Positions 8,176 to 17,171 of a stretch of 64,000 bases of DNA are shown here, in pieces. Position 1 is the stretch's first letter. Each line of letters opens with the position of its first letter. The stretch is from JAGRCP01 sp942490705. Its GTDB lineage: Bacteria > Chloroflexota > Anaerolineae > Caldilineales > Caldilineaceae. The stretch covers positions 310,001 to 374,000 of the forward strand of contig CALNXY010000003.1 of assembly GCA_942490705.1 (NCBI GenBank), in the 5' to 3' direction. Below the pieces are notes generated by a model that was given only the letters and a program-made list of their open reading frames with translations, was not told the DNA's origin and did no database searches. The position numbers and the translations under genes were made by a program.

Positions 8176-8928
8176 ATGAGGCCATTGGACGAAATCGTAC
8201 AACAGCTTTGGCTAGGTTTGCAGGAAACCGCCAATAATAGTTCACCGCTGCAGGATCCGACTGCCGCCGATACATCACTAAACCTGTTTGTCTTTCTTGT
8301 GCAATGGTCGGCCGTGGTTCTGTCAGCGCTGGCCGGACTCTATGCGGCCCGCAAGCGTGGGATGGATATCTATGGCTCTCTGGTAATCGCATTTATTGTA
8401 CCGCTGGGCGGCGGCACCTTACGCGATTTACTATTGGGGCGCTATCCGATCTTCTGGATAGATGAACCCGTCTATGCCGTGACCGTTGTGGTGATTGCCA
8501 TTTTAAGCCTCTTTGTCGGTTTCGAGGCAAAACGAAGTCAAACTGCTGCCAGAGTCGCGCAACCTGTTGCACGGATCACGGATGACCGATCAACGCTGTA
8601 TCTCATCGTTGACTCTCTGGCGCTGGGATTGTGGGCTTATCTGGGCACGCTCTATGCGCTGCAAATGGGAACGCCGCCGGTGGTGGCCCCGATTATGGGG
8701 GTCATCACCGCTTCTTTTGGCGGGGTATTGCGCGATCTGTTCTTTGCCAGGGTGCCGCAGTCGTTCATGCCCGGTCAGCTCTATGCCGTAGCCGCAGCTG
8801 CCGGGGCCATTGTGTATGTGCTGCTGTGGGGGCTGGGGGTTGGCAGCACGGCAAGTTTTCTGGCTTGCTTTGGGTTAACCTTCATCATTCGCATAACCTC
8901 CGTCAAACTCAACATCCAATCTCGCTGA
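8176..8928 (+). CDS. UPF0126/TRIC-type membrane channel or transporter
   Basis: A 250-residue protein with about seven hydrophobic segments arranged as two repeats. Each repeat carries the family signature: GGGTLRDLLLGRYPIFWI (about residues 76-93) and FGGVLRDLFFARVPQSF (about 178-194). UPF0126 proteins (E. coli YicG type) are small inner-membrane proteins related to trimeric cation channels; glycine transport has been proposed for some. A 60-residue N-terminal stretch is partly hydrophilic. The gene lies 36 bases after the GTPase gene and 29 before the antiporter gene, so it could belong to either transcription unit. Confidence 0.8.
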   Translation: MRPLDEIVQQLWLGLQETANNSSPLQDPTAADTSLNLFVFLVQWSAVVLSALAGLYAARKRGMDIYGSLVIAFIVPLGGGTLRDLLLGRYPIFWIDEPVYAVTVVVIAILSLFVGFEAKRSQTAARVAQPVARITDDRSTLYLIVDSLALGLWAYLGTLYALQMGTPPVVAPIMGVITASFGGVLRDLFFARVPQSFMPGQLYAVAAAAGAIVYVLLWGLGVGSTASFLACFGLTFIIRITSVKLNIQSR

Positions 8929-8957
8929 TTGATGATACTGCAATTGGAGACTGATCG

Positions 8958-10493
8958 ATGACTGCACCAACATCTGATTCACAAGGTGAAACCGGGCGAA
9001 CACCCTCGATGATCGCTTCCCTGCTCGTTTTTGGCGTGATGATCGGTCTGATCGTGCTGTCGGTCGTCTTGTTTGGCGCTGACGTCGCCGAGGGTCCTCT
9101 CCAGGTGAGCATGACCCTGGCGACCATCTTTGCCCTGACGGTTGCCCTTTTCTATGGTTATCGTGGCGCCTTGATTTCCCAGGCAATCATGAGCAGTGTG
9201 AATGGGACGCTGGGGACCATTTTTGCGCTGCTTGCGATTGGCGCCATCATCGGCACGCTCTATCTCTCAGGGACAGTAGCGGCCTTTATCTACTATGGCG
9301 TGGATTTTCTAAGTCCAGATTTCTACTATGTGATCGTCTTTGCGATCGCTTCCATATTGAGTATGCTGCTGGGGAGTTGCTTTACCGCAGCCGCTGCAGT
9401 TGGGGTACCGTTTGTGGGTTTGGCTGCGATTATGGGCGTGTCGCCGGCGATTACAGCGGGCGCAGCCGTGTCGGGCGCGATGTTGGGTGACAAAACGGCC
9501 AAAATTTCGGATACAGCGCTGCTCACCATCGCCACCGTGGGCGGCGTCAAGATTGATGAACATGCGCGCATGGTGTTGCGTACCGCGATCCCCACCGTGA
9601 TCATTAGCGCCCTCCTCTATCTGGTTTTGGGTTTCGCCGGTAACACAGCAGCGACTCCTGTTGATCCGGCTCAAATTCAGGATTCAATTTCACAGTACTA
9701 CAATGTTTCGCTGCTGGCTTTCCTGCCAATCATCGCGGTTGTTGTCTTCTCTGCCTTTCGTTTTTCTGCGTTTATCAGCCTGATGTTGTCCGCGATCCTG
9801 GCAGTCATCTTGGCGGCCTTTACCCAGCACGATTTGATCGTTTCGGTGGCCAATGATCCCACTCTCAGCTACCTTGAAGCAGTCCTGAAGGTGGGAATCG
9901 ATACGCTGGGCAACGGCTTTCACCTGAACAGCGGCAATGCAGATGTGGACAATCTCTTTTCCGGCGGCGGTGCGGCCAGCATGTTGACGACGATCTGGCT
10001 GATTCTGGCGGCCGCCAGCTTTGGCGCGGTGGCTGATTATACCGGGATGCTGACACGGATCATTACACCAGTGATCAACTGGACCAGAGGCCCAGCCACG
10101 TTGATTCTGAGCACGATGCTGACGTCAATGGGTCTGAATACGGTGGCCGCGGATCCGTACGTGAGCATCGTGTTGGCTGCGCGCATGTTCCGCAAAGAGT
10201 ATGAGATGGAACGACTCAAGCCTGTTACCTTGTCCACGAGCATTGCCGACTCTGGCACGGTATTTTCGTCTCTCGTGCCTTGGAATGTGAATGGAGCGTT
10301 TTTTGCCGGGACGCTGGGGATCGCAACGCTGGCGTATGCCCCTTATGCGTTTTTGGCGTATCTGTCACCGTTGGTAAGTTTGATCATCGGCTTCGTCTAT
10401 TTTCGCAAAGATTACCTGCCAAGTGATGACGACGCCACGGCCGTATATGGCAAGGAATCCAAAGAGCTACCTGCACAGAAACTTACGGCGTAG
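8958..10493 (+). CDS. NhaC-family Na+/H+ antiporter
   Basis: A 511-residue membrane protein with about eleven or twelve hydrophobic segments. The family pattern is clear: AIGAIIGTLYLSGTVAAFIYYG, then LGSCFTAAAAVGVPF, SGAMLGDKTAKISDTALL (about 174-191) and, further on, a second half with TSMGLNTVAADPYVS and SIADSGTVFSSLVPWN. These correspond to the ion-binding half-helices of NhaC exchangers, which swap sodium for protons or malate/sodium for lactate in some bacteria. The hydrophilic N-terminus (about 20 residues) is cytoplasmic. It sits in a run of ion-transport genes. Confidence 0.8.
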   Translation: MTAPTSDSQGETGRTPSMIASLLVFGVMIGLIVLSVVLFGADVAEGPLQVSMTLATIFALTVALFYGYRGALISQAIMSSVNGTLGTIFALLAIGAIIGTLYLSGTVAAFIYYGVDFLSPDFYYVIVFAIASILSMLLGSCFTAAAAVGVPFVGLAAIMGVSPAITAGAAVSGAMLGDKTAKISDTALLTIATVGGVKIDEHARMVLRTAIPTVIISALLYLVLGFAGNTAATPVDPAQIQDSISQYYNVSLLAFLPIIAVVVFSAFRFSAFISLMLSAILAVILAAFTQHDLIVSVANDPTLSYLEAVLKVGIDTLGNGFHLNSGNADVDNLFSGGGAASMLTTIWLILAAASFGAVADYTGMLTRIITPVINWTRGPATLILSTMLTSMGLNTVAADPYVSIVLAARMFRKEYEMERLKPVTLSTSIADSGTVFSSLVPWNVNGAFFAGTLGIATLAYAPYAFLAYLSPLVSLIIGFVYFRKDYLPSDDDATAVYGKESKELPAQKLTA

Positions 10494-10550
10494 GATTCAC
10501 CAAAGCCGCAGTGAAAGTCTCGCATGTAGACAAGTAAGGAAAAGTGATTC

Positions 10551-11609
10551 ATGTCTGCTGACGCCTGGATCATGCTGGGCATTCTGCTCATCATGTTCGC
10601 ACTGCTCATCTGGGATCGTTTTCCGGCTTGGATAGTCTTCATGGGCACGATTACAGTGGCAATGACCATCGGTCTTGCCGACGAACAGGATCTGCTCAAT
10701 GGCTTCTCCAATACTGGCGTGATCACCGTGGCTGCCCTCTTTCCTGTCGCGGCCGGCATGTATGCAACTGGTGCGATCACGTTGCTGGCCAACAAGGCGA
10801 TCGGTCTGCCCAAGAGCCTACGTGAGGCGCAACTAAAGCTCTTCCCGCCCATTGCCGTGGGCAGTGCCTTTCTGAACAACACCCCGCTGGTTGCCATGGC
10901 CATTCCCGTCATCAAGGACATGACCCGGGCAACCGGACTACTCGGGTCCAAGCTCTACATGCCCATGAGCTTCGCTTCCATGCTCGGCGGCGCGTCAACC
11001 CTGATCGGCACGTCGGTCAACCTGATCATTGCCGGTCTCGTCGTGGATCAACTGGGAGAAGAGCTGAATATCTTCTTTCCCACATTAGCCGGTGCGCCGA
11101 CTGCGGCTGTCGGTATCCTCTTCCTCATGACCCTCGGCAATCTCCTGCTCCCCAAGCAGGTTGACGAAGATGATCCGGGCCTGGTCAAGCGGCGCTATCG
11201 AGCTGACTTCCGGGTGATACCAGAATCACCGCTGGACGGCGCTGCCTGCGGGGAACGGGGTCTATTCCAGACGCCCAGCTATGAGCTGGTCGGTGTACGC
11301 CGGGCCGCTGACGCCGGTGTGGACCTGTCAGCCGAACTAGTTTTGCAGGGCGACGATCTTCTCACCTATGAAGTGGACGCGGATGCAGTTCCTGCGCTCT
11401 GGGCCTTCATCGGCTTGGAGCCTGAACGTCACGGCGCGCTGCCCGAGGAGAGTGAACGATACCGGCATCATTTGGTCGAGGTCGTGCTGGCGCCGGGCGC
11501 GCGCCACGCTGGGCAACGGGTCGGCAACCTGCCGATCCCTGAACAACCGTATGAAGCGGGTTTGCTTGCCATGGCGCGACAACCGACCGCCGCAAGGACC
11601 ACTGGATGA
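10551..11609 (+). CDS. SLC13/DASS-type permease, N-terminal part (frameshifted)
   Basis: The first half of a sodium-coupled anion permease (SLC13/CitMHS group). About five membrane segments come first, with the signature AFLNNTPLVAMAIPVIKDM (about 105-123) and ASTLIGTSVNLIIAGLV (about 147-163). The hydrophilic RCK_C/TrkA-C-like domains common in this subgroup follow (about 205-345). Near 11577 the frame leaves the family: after LLAMA the true continuation DNRPPQGPLDDLVRQAGD is in frame +1. Skipping one base in GCGCGAC gives a single protein of about 588 residues. AAGGA precedes the start by 11 bases. Confidence 0.7.
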   Translation: MSADAWIMLGILLIMFALLIWDRFPAWIVFMGTITVAMTIGLADEQDLLNGFSNTGVITVAALFPVAAGMYATGAITLLANKAIGLPKSLREAQLKLFPPIAVGSAFLNNTPLVAMAIPVIKDMTRATGLLGSKLYMPMSFASMLGGASTLIGTSVNLIIAGLVVDQLGEELNIFFPTLAGAPTAAVGILFLMTLGNLLLPKQVDEDDPGLVKRRYRADFRVIPESPLDGAACGERGLFQTPSYELVGVRRAADAGVDLSAELVLQGDDLLTYEVDADAVPALWAFIGLEPERHGALPEESERYRHHLVEVVLAPGARHAGQRVGNLPIPEQPYEAGLLAMARQPTAARTTG

Positions 11610-12318
11610 TCTGGTGCGGCAGGCAGGGGATGCTGCGATACTTGAAGTGACCGACAGCTTCTTCTACGATGTGCACAAAGAGCAGGACTTCTTGCTGACA
11701 AAGCAGCTTCAGGGCTTTCATGTCCAGCGCATCGATCGCGCGCTGACGGCCACCACGATTACTGTCGCCATGGTGGTCCTAGCCGCCTTCGGCGTTATGA
11801 GCATGCTCAACGCCGCACTGCTGGCAACCGGGGCCATGCTGCTCACCGACTGCCTGAGCATCAAGCGCGCGTTTCGGAGCATCGAGTGGACGACCATCGT
11901 CGTACTCGGCGCGGCGGTCGGTTTAGAGGCGGCGGTAACGAGCAGTGGTCTGTCAGCGGCAATCGCCTCGGCCTTGAGCGTGCTCGGCGGTAGCAGTCCC
12001 TATGTGGCGTTGCTAGCCGTCTTTCTCGGCTGCATCATCATGACCAACGTCATCACCAATGCCGCCGCCGCCGCCTTTATGTTTCCGGTTGCGGTTGCCA
12101 TGGCCGCAGGGCTGGGCGTCAGTTATCGCCCCTTCATTGTCATATTGATGCTGGGCTGTTCCTATGCGTTTATCAATCCTGCCGGCTATCAGACCAATCT
12201 GATGGTGCAGGAACCCGGGAAGTATTCATTTTTCGACTATGTGAAGCTGGGTGCACCACTTACGCTCGTCGCCGGCATTGTCGCCATGTTGCTTGTCCCG
12301 CTGCTGTATCCGTTTTAG
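11578..12318 (+). CDS. SLC13/DASS-type permease, C-terminal part (frameshifted)
   Basis: The second half of the same permease, in frame +1. It begins with the end of an RCK_C-like domain (LVRQAGDAAILEV), then has about six membrane segments, and carries the second signature: IIMTNVITNAAAAAFMFPVA. This is followed by CSYAFINPAGYQTNLMV and a last hydrophobic helix before the stop. In this family the paired helix-hairpin motifs of both halves form the sodium and anion site, so neither half alone should transport. The break is either real decay or a base error. Confidence 0.7.
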   Translation, partial: DNRPPQGPLDDLVRQAGDAAILEVTDSFFYDVHKEQDFLLTKQLQGFHVQRIDRALTATTITVAMVVLAAFGVMSMLNAALLATGAMLLTDCLSIKRAFRSIEWTTIVVLGAAVGLEAAVTSSGLSAAIASALSVLGGSSPYVALLAVFLGCIIMTNVITNAAAAAFMFPVAVAMAAGLGVSYRPFIVILMLGCSYAFINPAGYQTNLMVQEPGKYSFFDYVKLGAPLTLVAGIVAMLLVPLLYPF

Positions 12319-12337
12319 CGACATCCTGGGATCCGTG

Positions 12338-12664
12338 ATGATGCCGGCCGGTTTGCCTGCGCCGGAAGAGGATCGTGAGCTGACTGCGCAATTGGTGGCG
12401 GCACACACAGATCCCACCGAAACCTATGGCGGCGCTGCGACCTACTTTTAGACGATCTCGGATCTGACCAACAAGCACTACGCTTCAAGTCCCTGATCGC
12501 GCCCTCTGATGTCTTCTTTGACTTCAGCGACTACGACTTCTCTGACAATCAGCCCGTGCGCGTCATCAAACGCATTGACCAATACGCCCAGCAAGGCTGG
12601 AGCGGCGACACAATCCCGGACCTTGAGGCAATTGTCGGAGATATTTACGACCAGACCATCGAGT
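12338..12664 (+). pseudogene. Decayed or frameshifted small gene of unknown family
   Basis: Two coding-like peptides lie end to end in different frames. The first, from the ATG at 12338, reads MMPAGLPAPEEDRELTAQLV... and stops at 12451. The second, open from before 12442 to a TAG at 12664, includes LRFKSLIAPSDVFFDFSDYD and a closing DLEAIVGDIYDQTIE. The amino-acid composition of both looks like genuine soluble protein, but neither has a good start of its own and I recognise no family. The rest of the stretch 12319-12782 holds only the upstream region of the CDF gene. Confidence 0.35.
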
Positions 12665-12782
12665 AGCCAGGCAAACTTGTTTGGCTCTCTATATTCATCT
12701 TTGTTCGCTCATGCAATCGCGCCAAAGTGACAGTAAGCGCAGAAGACGGCGCCGATTTCACTAATGGTAAGGTACTCGAATC

Positions 12783-13754
12783 ATGAAAAATTCTGCAGGT
12801 AGTGCTTCCCCCAATCTGACCCGCTTCGCCTGGCTCTCCATCGGCGCAGCCCTCCTGACCATCTTGCTCAAGGCCGGCGCCTATCGCTTGACGGGGTCCG
12901 TCGGCCTGCTTTCTGACGCCATGGAGTCGGGTGTCAATCTGGCGGGCGCGCTCATGGCCCTGGCCATGCTGACGATTGCCGCGCGTCCGGCCGACGAAGA
13001 CCACGCCTACGGTCATTCCAAGGCCGAGTATTTTTCCAGCGGCGTGGAAGGCACGCTGATTCTCGTGGCGGCGGTTAGCATCGCCTACGCAGCCATTCAG
13101 CGGCTGATCGCGCCCCAACCTCTGGAGCAAATCGGCCTGGGTTTGATTGTCTCTGTGGTCGCTGCAGCCGTCAACCTGGGCGTAGCCGTCGTTTTGCTTC
13201 GGGCCGGACGGCAATATCGCTCCGTCACGCTGGAGGCCAACGCCCGCCATCTGATGACGGATGTCTGGACCTCGGCAGGCGTGCTGCTCGGCCTGGGGCT
13301 GGTCGCCTGGACCGGCTGGCTGCGCCTCGATCCGATGATTGCGCTGTTGGTGGCAGCCAATATCGTCTGGTCGGGCGTGGGAATCGTACGCAAATCCGTG
13401 GCCGGCCTCATGGATGTGGCCTGGCCGCTCGAGGAGCAAGCCCAGTTGGAGGCGATTCTTGAGCCTTATCTGCAGGACGGCGTTCACTACCATGCCCTGC
13501 GCACCCGGCAGTCCGGCGCACGGCGCTTTGCCTCCGTTCATCTCCTCGCGCCCGGTGATTGGAGCATCCAGCGCGGCCATGACCTGGCGGAACAGATTGA
13601 GGCGGACCTGCAAGCCTCTATGCCCAATGCGACGCTTTTCGTCCACATCGAACCGGAAGAAGATCTGGCCTCCTGGGCAGATCTCGACCTGGATCGCAGA
13701 CCGTCGGTGACGAAAGCGGAACGTGTGGAGGAGACGGATGTTGGCACCACCTGA
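12783..13754 (+). CDS. Cation diffusion facilitator (CDF) metal exporter
   Basis: A 323-residue protein with six hydrophobic segments and a cytoplasmic C-terminal domain of about 110 residues. Family motifs are visible: TGSVGLLSDAMESGVNLAG (metal-site aspartate in helix 2, about 37-55), then YGHSKAEYFSSG in the loop and the second site EANARHLMTDVWTSAG in helix 5 (about 151-166). CDF proteins export zinc, cobalt, iron or manganese against protons. The D-x3 and H-x3-D arrangement of the paired helices fits a zinc-type site, but metal choice is not certain. AAGG is 11 bases upstream of the ATG. Confidence 0.85.
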   Translation: MKNSAGSASPNLTRFAWLSIGAALLTILLKAGAYRLTGSVGLLSDAMESGVNLAGALMALAMLTIAARPADEDHAYGHSKAEYFSSGVEGTLILVAAVSIAYAAIQRLIAPQPLEQIGLGLIVSVVAAAVNLGVAVVLLRAGRQYRSVTLEANARHLMTDVWTSAGVLLGLGLVAWTGWLRLDPMIALLVAANIVWSGVGIVRKSVAGLMDVAWPLEEQAQLEAILEPYLQDGVHYHALRTRQSGARRFASVHLLAPGDWSIQRGHDLAEQIEADLQASMPNATLFVHIEPEEDLASWADLDLDRRPSVTKAERVEETDVGTT

Positions 13755-13912
13755 TCATCAGCAGAGGATCCGATAACCAAACTCACCCCCTTCACCCAGT
13801 AGTACCGGCTCCACCTGAAATCGTGTGTATTTTGCTGTTTCATCAGAAAGTAGCAATGGTATTGACACAATTTGAGTGATAACACTGGCCCGTGAGCTGA
13901 AAGGGAACTGCC

Positions 13913-14794
13913 ATGAGTGGTGCAAAAACGAGTGAGCAAACAGCCAGCGGCGGCATGGCGCGCTTCCTGCCGATTCTGGGATGGCTGCCCAGCTATGACC
14001 GCTCCTGGTTCAGGCCCGACCTCATCGCCGGATTGACGGTGGCGGCGCTGGTCGTGCCCAAGTCGTTGGGCTACGCGGGCATTGCCGGCGTGCCCATCCA
14101 ACACGGTCTGTACGCCGCGGCCGCCGGCGCGATCCTGTACGCCATCTTTGGGACATCGCGCCAGAGCGCAACCGGGCCCAGTTCTGCCTTGGCCGCGGTC
14201 GCGGCCAGCGCGGTCCTTGCTGCCGGCGTGTCGGGCGGCGACGATGCGGTCACCCTGGTGGCCTCCGTGACGCTGGTGTCCGGGCTTCTGTTCTTGCTAT
14301 TGGCGCTCTTCAAGATGGGCTGGATCTCCCAATTCCTCTCTAAGGCGGTCATCACCGGCTTCCTGTTTGGCTCGGCCATCGAAGTGGTGATTGGCGAATT
14401 GCCAAAGATCACGGGTACGACTGCCGAAGGTTCGAACTCCTGGCAGAAGCTCTTCAGCTGGTTGGGAACCGTATCTGATACCGACGGAACGACGCTGCTT
14501 GTGGGCCTCCTCTCGCTGGCGCTGATCTTTGGGCTGCGTTTCGCCGTTCCCAAAGTGCCCGGAGCGCTGGTGCTGGTCGTCGTCGGCCTCATTGCTTCGG
14601 TGGTCTTGGGCCTGGGCGATCCGCGGCGTGGCCCTGGTGGGCGATGTTCCGCGCGGATTGCCCTCGGTGGTGCTGCCCGATTTCCAGTTCATCCTGGACC
14701 ATGTGGCGGTGATCGGCTCCGCGGCGGTTGGCCTGCTGCTGATCGGCTTTTCGCAGAGCGCGGGGGACGCCCGGACCTTCGCCGCCAAGCATAA
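13913..14794 (+). CDS. SulP-family sulfate permease, N-terminal part (frameshifted)
   Basis: The transport-domain half of a SulP anion permease. FRPDLIAGLTVAALVVPKSLGY (split across two helices, about 31-52), then AGVPIQHGLYAAAAGAILYA and the GTSRQSATGPSSALAAVAAS signature (about 81-100) are typical of family helices 1 to 3. At 14621 the frame slips: after VVLGLGD the family continuation RGVALVGDVPRGLPS is in frame +1, and the remaining residues of this frame are unrelated. Skipping one C in GATCCGCGG joins the halves into about 582 residues. Expression signals upstream are not clear. Confidence 0.7.
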   Translation: MSGAKTSEQTASGGMARFLPILGWLPSYDRSWFRPDLIAGLTVAALVVPKSLGYAGIAGVPIQHGLYAAAAGAILYAIFGTSRQSATGPSSALAAVAASAVLAAGVSGGDDAVTLVASVTLVSGLLFLLLALFKMGWISQFLSKAVITGFLFGSAIEVVIGELPKITGTTAEGSNSWQKLFSWLGTVSDTDGTTLLVGLLSLALIFGLRFAVPKVPGALVLVVVGLIASVVLGLGDPRRGPGGRCSARIALGGAARFPVHPGPCGGDRLRGGWPAADRLFAERGGRPDLRRQA

Positions 14795-15662
14795 GTATCG
14801 GATTGACATCAACCAGGAGTCGGTAGCCCAGGGCATGGCCAACGTGGGCTCCGGCCTGGTGCAGGGGATTCCCGTCTCCACCAGCCTATCGGCCAGCTCG
14901 CTCAACGATACGTCCGGGGCCAAAACACCCCTCGCCTCGCTGACCACCGGCGCACTGGTCATCCTCACCCTGTTGGTACTGGCGCCGTTGTTTTCCGATC
15001 TGCCCACAGCCGTGCTGAGCGCGCTGATTATCGAGGCGGTGGTAATGGGTATGATGGACGTCAAAGAGATGAAGCGTCTCTGGCGCGTGGCCCGAGCGGA
15101 TTTCTGGATTGCGGTGGCAGCCATCCTAGGCGTGCTGGGCGCCGGCGTGCTCGCAGGCGTTGTGATCGGCGTACTGTTGTCGCTTGGCTGGCTGATCTAC
15201 ATCTCGACCACGCCCCACATGCCCGTACTCGGCCGCGAGCCCGGCACGCAGGCGTTCCGAGGCGTGGAGGACCATCCTGACTACGAGACCTATCCCGGCT
15301 TGCTGGTGCTGCGCTTTGACGCGGGACTCTTCTTCGCCAGCGCAGATGCACTGACAGATCGGCTCAGGGAGCTTGTCAAGCAGACGGACCCGCCGGTCCA
15401 AACCGTCGTGCTCGACTTTGAGGGCGTCAACTTTATCGACTCCCAAGGACCGACAAAGTGTCCGAAGATACTGGACCTGGCGGCAAGCTACGACAACGAC
15501 CTGCGCCTGGCGCGCGTCAAAACCAGCGTTACGGAAGTGCTCCAGCGGGACGGCGTCATCGATCACCTGGGCGAAAGCCAGGTCTACGGTAACGTCTACG
15601 AAGCGGTCGCTGATCAGATACCCGTCCAACAATCGAGCGAAAGGACGACGGACGATGACTAA
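14622..15662 (+). CDS. SulP-family permease, C-terminal part with STAS domain (frameshifted)
   Basis: The second half of the SulP permease, in frame +1. It contains the motif LLLIGFSQSAGDARTFAAKH, then QGMANVGSGLVQGIPVSTSL and SSLNDTSGAKTP, which is the conserved core of SulP transporters, followed by several membrane helices. A cytoplasmic STAS domain occupies about the last 120 residues (LRFDAGLFFASADAL, then VVLDFEGVNFIDSQG). The stop overlaps the next gene by eight bases, so the DUF2252 gene is probably translated from the same message. No SulP function is expected from either half alone if the shift is real. Confidence 0.7.
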   Translation, partial: RGVALVGDVPRGLPSVVLPDFQFILDHVAVIGSAAVGLLLIGFSQSAGDARTFAAKHKYRIDINQESVAQGMANVGSGLVQGIPVSTSLSASSLNDTSGAKTPLASLTTGALVILTLLVLAPLFSDLPTAVLSALIIEAVVMGMMDVKEMKRLWRVARADFWIAVAAILGVLGAGVLAGVVIGVLLSLGWLIYISTTPHMPVLGREPGTQAFRGVEDHPDYETYPGLLVLRFDAGLFFASADALTDRLRELVKQTDPPVQTVVLDFEGVNFIDSQGPTKCPKILDLAASYDNDLRLARVKTSVTEVLQRDGVIDHLGESQVYGNVYEAVADQIPVQQSSERTTDDD

Positions 15663-17091
15663 ATCAAGCAAGGTGGAGAACGCCTCAACAACCGCTGGGC
15701 AAGCGCCAGCGTACAAAGATCTGTCCGTGGCAGCACGGCGGGCGTATGGCAAAAGTCTGCGCAAAGCGGTGCCGCGCAGCAGCCATGGAGAGTGGGCGCC
15801 TGCGCCCGATCGGCCAGACCCCCTTAGCCTGCTCCAGGCGCAGGATGAAGGGCGGCTGCAGCATCTATTGCCCATCAAGTTCGGTCGCATGCTTGCGTCG
15901 CCGTTTGCCTTGTTGCGCGGTTCGGCCGTGGTGATGGCTTCTGACCTGGCCAAGACGCCGGTGACAGGCCTGGATGTCGTGCTCTGCGGCGATGCACACC
16001 TCTCAAACTTCGGTGTTTTTGCCACGCCCGAACGCAAATTGGTCTTTGACGTCAATGATTTCGACGAGGCCTACCCAGAGCCTTGGGAATGGGACCTCAA
16101 GTGGCTGGCTGCCAGCGCGGTGGTTGCCGGCCGCGTGAATGGCTTCAGCGAAGAGATGTGTCAGCAGGCCGCGGCTACTGCGGTGAAATCCTACCGCAAA
16201 TCCATGGAGCGCTTTGCCCGGGCGGCCTTGCTGGATGTCTGGTACGTCGACGTTGACGCCAATAGCGTGCTGGAAGTCTTTGATTCCTATGCCATGAAAG
16301 ACGCAAAGCGCGCCCGGAAGACAATGAAAAAAGCCAGAACACACACAGGCGCGCGGACGCTGGAAAAACTCACCAAAGTCGTTGACGGCCAGCGGCAGAT
16401 TGTCAATGAGCCGCCACTGCTGATACGTTTGGCGGAGTTGATCAGCGATGAACAGAAAGAACAGGTCGCGCAGAGCGATCTCGAAAAAATCTGGCACGAA
16501 TATGTGAACAGTCTGCCCGAGGAGAGACGTCTGCTGCTCTCCCGTTTTCGCATGACCGATGCGGCCCTACGTGTCGGCGGTGTCGGCAGCGTGGGCACCC
16601 GCTGTACCATTGCGCTCCTGGAAGGGGATGCCCCTCATGATGCGATCATCCTACAGCAGAAGGAGGCCGGTCCCTCGTCCCTGGCCGCTTACCTGCCCCG
16701 AAGGGAGTACGCCAGCCAGGCTCAGCGGGTCGTGATTGGCCAGCGCCTCATGCAGGCTGCCTCCGATATCTTCCTGGGTTGGAATGGACTTAGCGGCACC
16801 CAGTACTATTGGCGCCAACTGAAGGATATGAAGGGCTCCTTTGACGTGACCAGCCTAGATGCCAAGGGGTTTGAGGCATATCTCGCCATCTGCGCTGTTT
16901 GTCTGGCCCGCGCGCATGCCCGTTCGGGTGGGAATGCGGCAGTGATCAGCGGCTATATGGGCAGGGGCGCCGTCTTTGACAAAGCCATCAGCCGCTTTGC
17001 CGTCGCCTACGCCGACCAGACCGAGAAGGATTACAAGGCGCTGCTAGACGCCGTTGATCGAGGTCGACTTATGGCAACGTCAGGCGTGTAG
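15655..17091 (+). CDS. DUF2252 family protein (kinase-like fold)
   Basis: A 478-residue soluble protein starting MTKSSKVENAS, with AAGGA about ten bases upstream of the ATG at 15655. A longer frame to 15373 is antisense-like noise over the SulP gene. The core carries GDAHLSNFGVFA, then VFDVNDFDEAYPEPWEWDLK, which are the conserved acidic and aromatic motifs of DUF2252 and resemble the catalytic loop of aminoglycoside-phosphotransferase folds. VGGVGSVGTRCTIALLEG and a lysine-rich helix follow. Phosphotransfer is an inference from the fold; no substrate is known. It overlaps the SulP stop by eight bases. Confidence 0.8.
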   Translation: MTKSSKVENASTTAGQAPAYKDLSVAARRAYGKSLRKAVPRSSHGEWAPAPDRPDPLSLLQAQDEGRLQHLLPIKFGRMLASPFALLRGSAVVMASDLAKTPVTGLDVVLCGDAHLSNFGVFATPERKLVFDVNDFDEAYPEPWEWDLKWLAASAVVAGRVNGFSEEMCQQAAATAVKSYRKSMERFARAALLDVWYVDVDANSVLEVFDSYAMKDAKRARKTMKKARTHTGARTLEKLTKVVDGQRQIVNEPPLLIRLAELISDEQKEQVAQSDLEKIWHEYVNSLPEERRLLLSRFRMTDAALRVGGVGSVGTRCTIALLEGDAPHDAIILQQKEAGPSSLAAYLPRREYASQAQRVVIGQRLMQAASDIFLGWNGLSGTQYYWRQLKDMKGSFDVTSLDAKGFEAYLAICAVCLARAHARSGGNAAVISGYMGRGAVFDKAISRFAVAYADQTEKDYKALLDAVDRGRLMATSGV

Positions 17092-17171
17092 GCGCACGTC
17101 TACGATTGCGCCGCAACGAAGAGAGTTTCAGCAATTCGGATCTGCGTTTGTACAACCACATTGTCGCCTTG

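Noticed and set aside
12645..13646. 333-residue minus-strand open frame
   Set aside because: It is antisense to the CDF gene, rich in glycine, histidine and arginine as expected of a shadow.
13862..13884. TTGACA before the first SulP gene as a promoter
   Set aside because: The only -10-like word (TAACAC) is 12 bases away, too close for a sigma-70 promoter.
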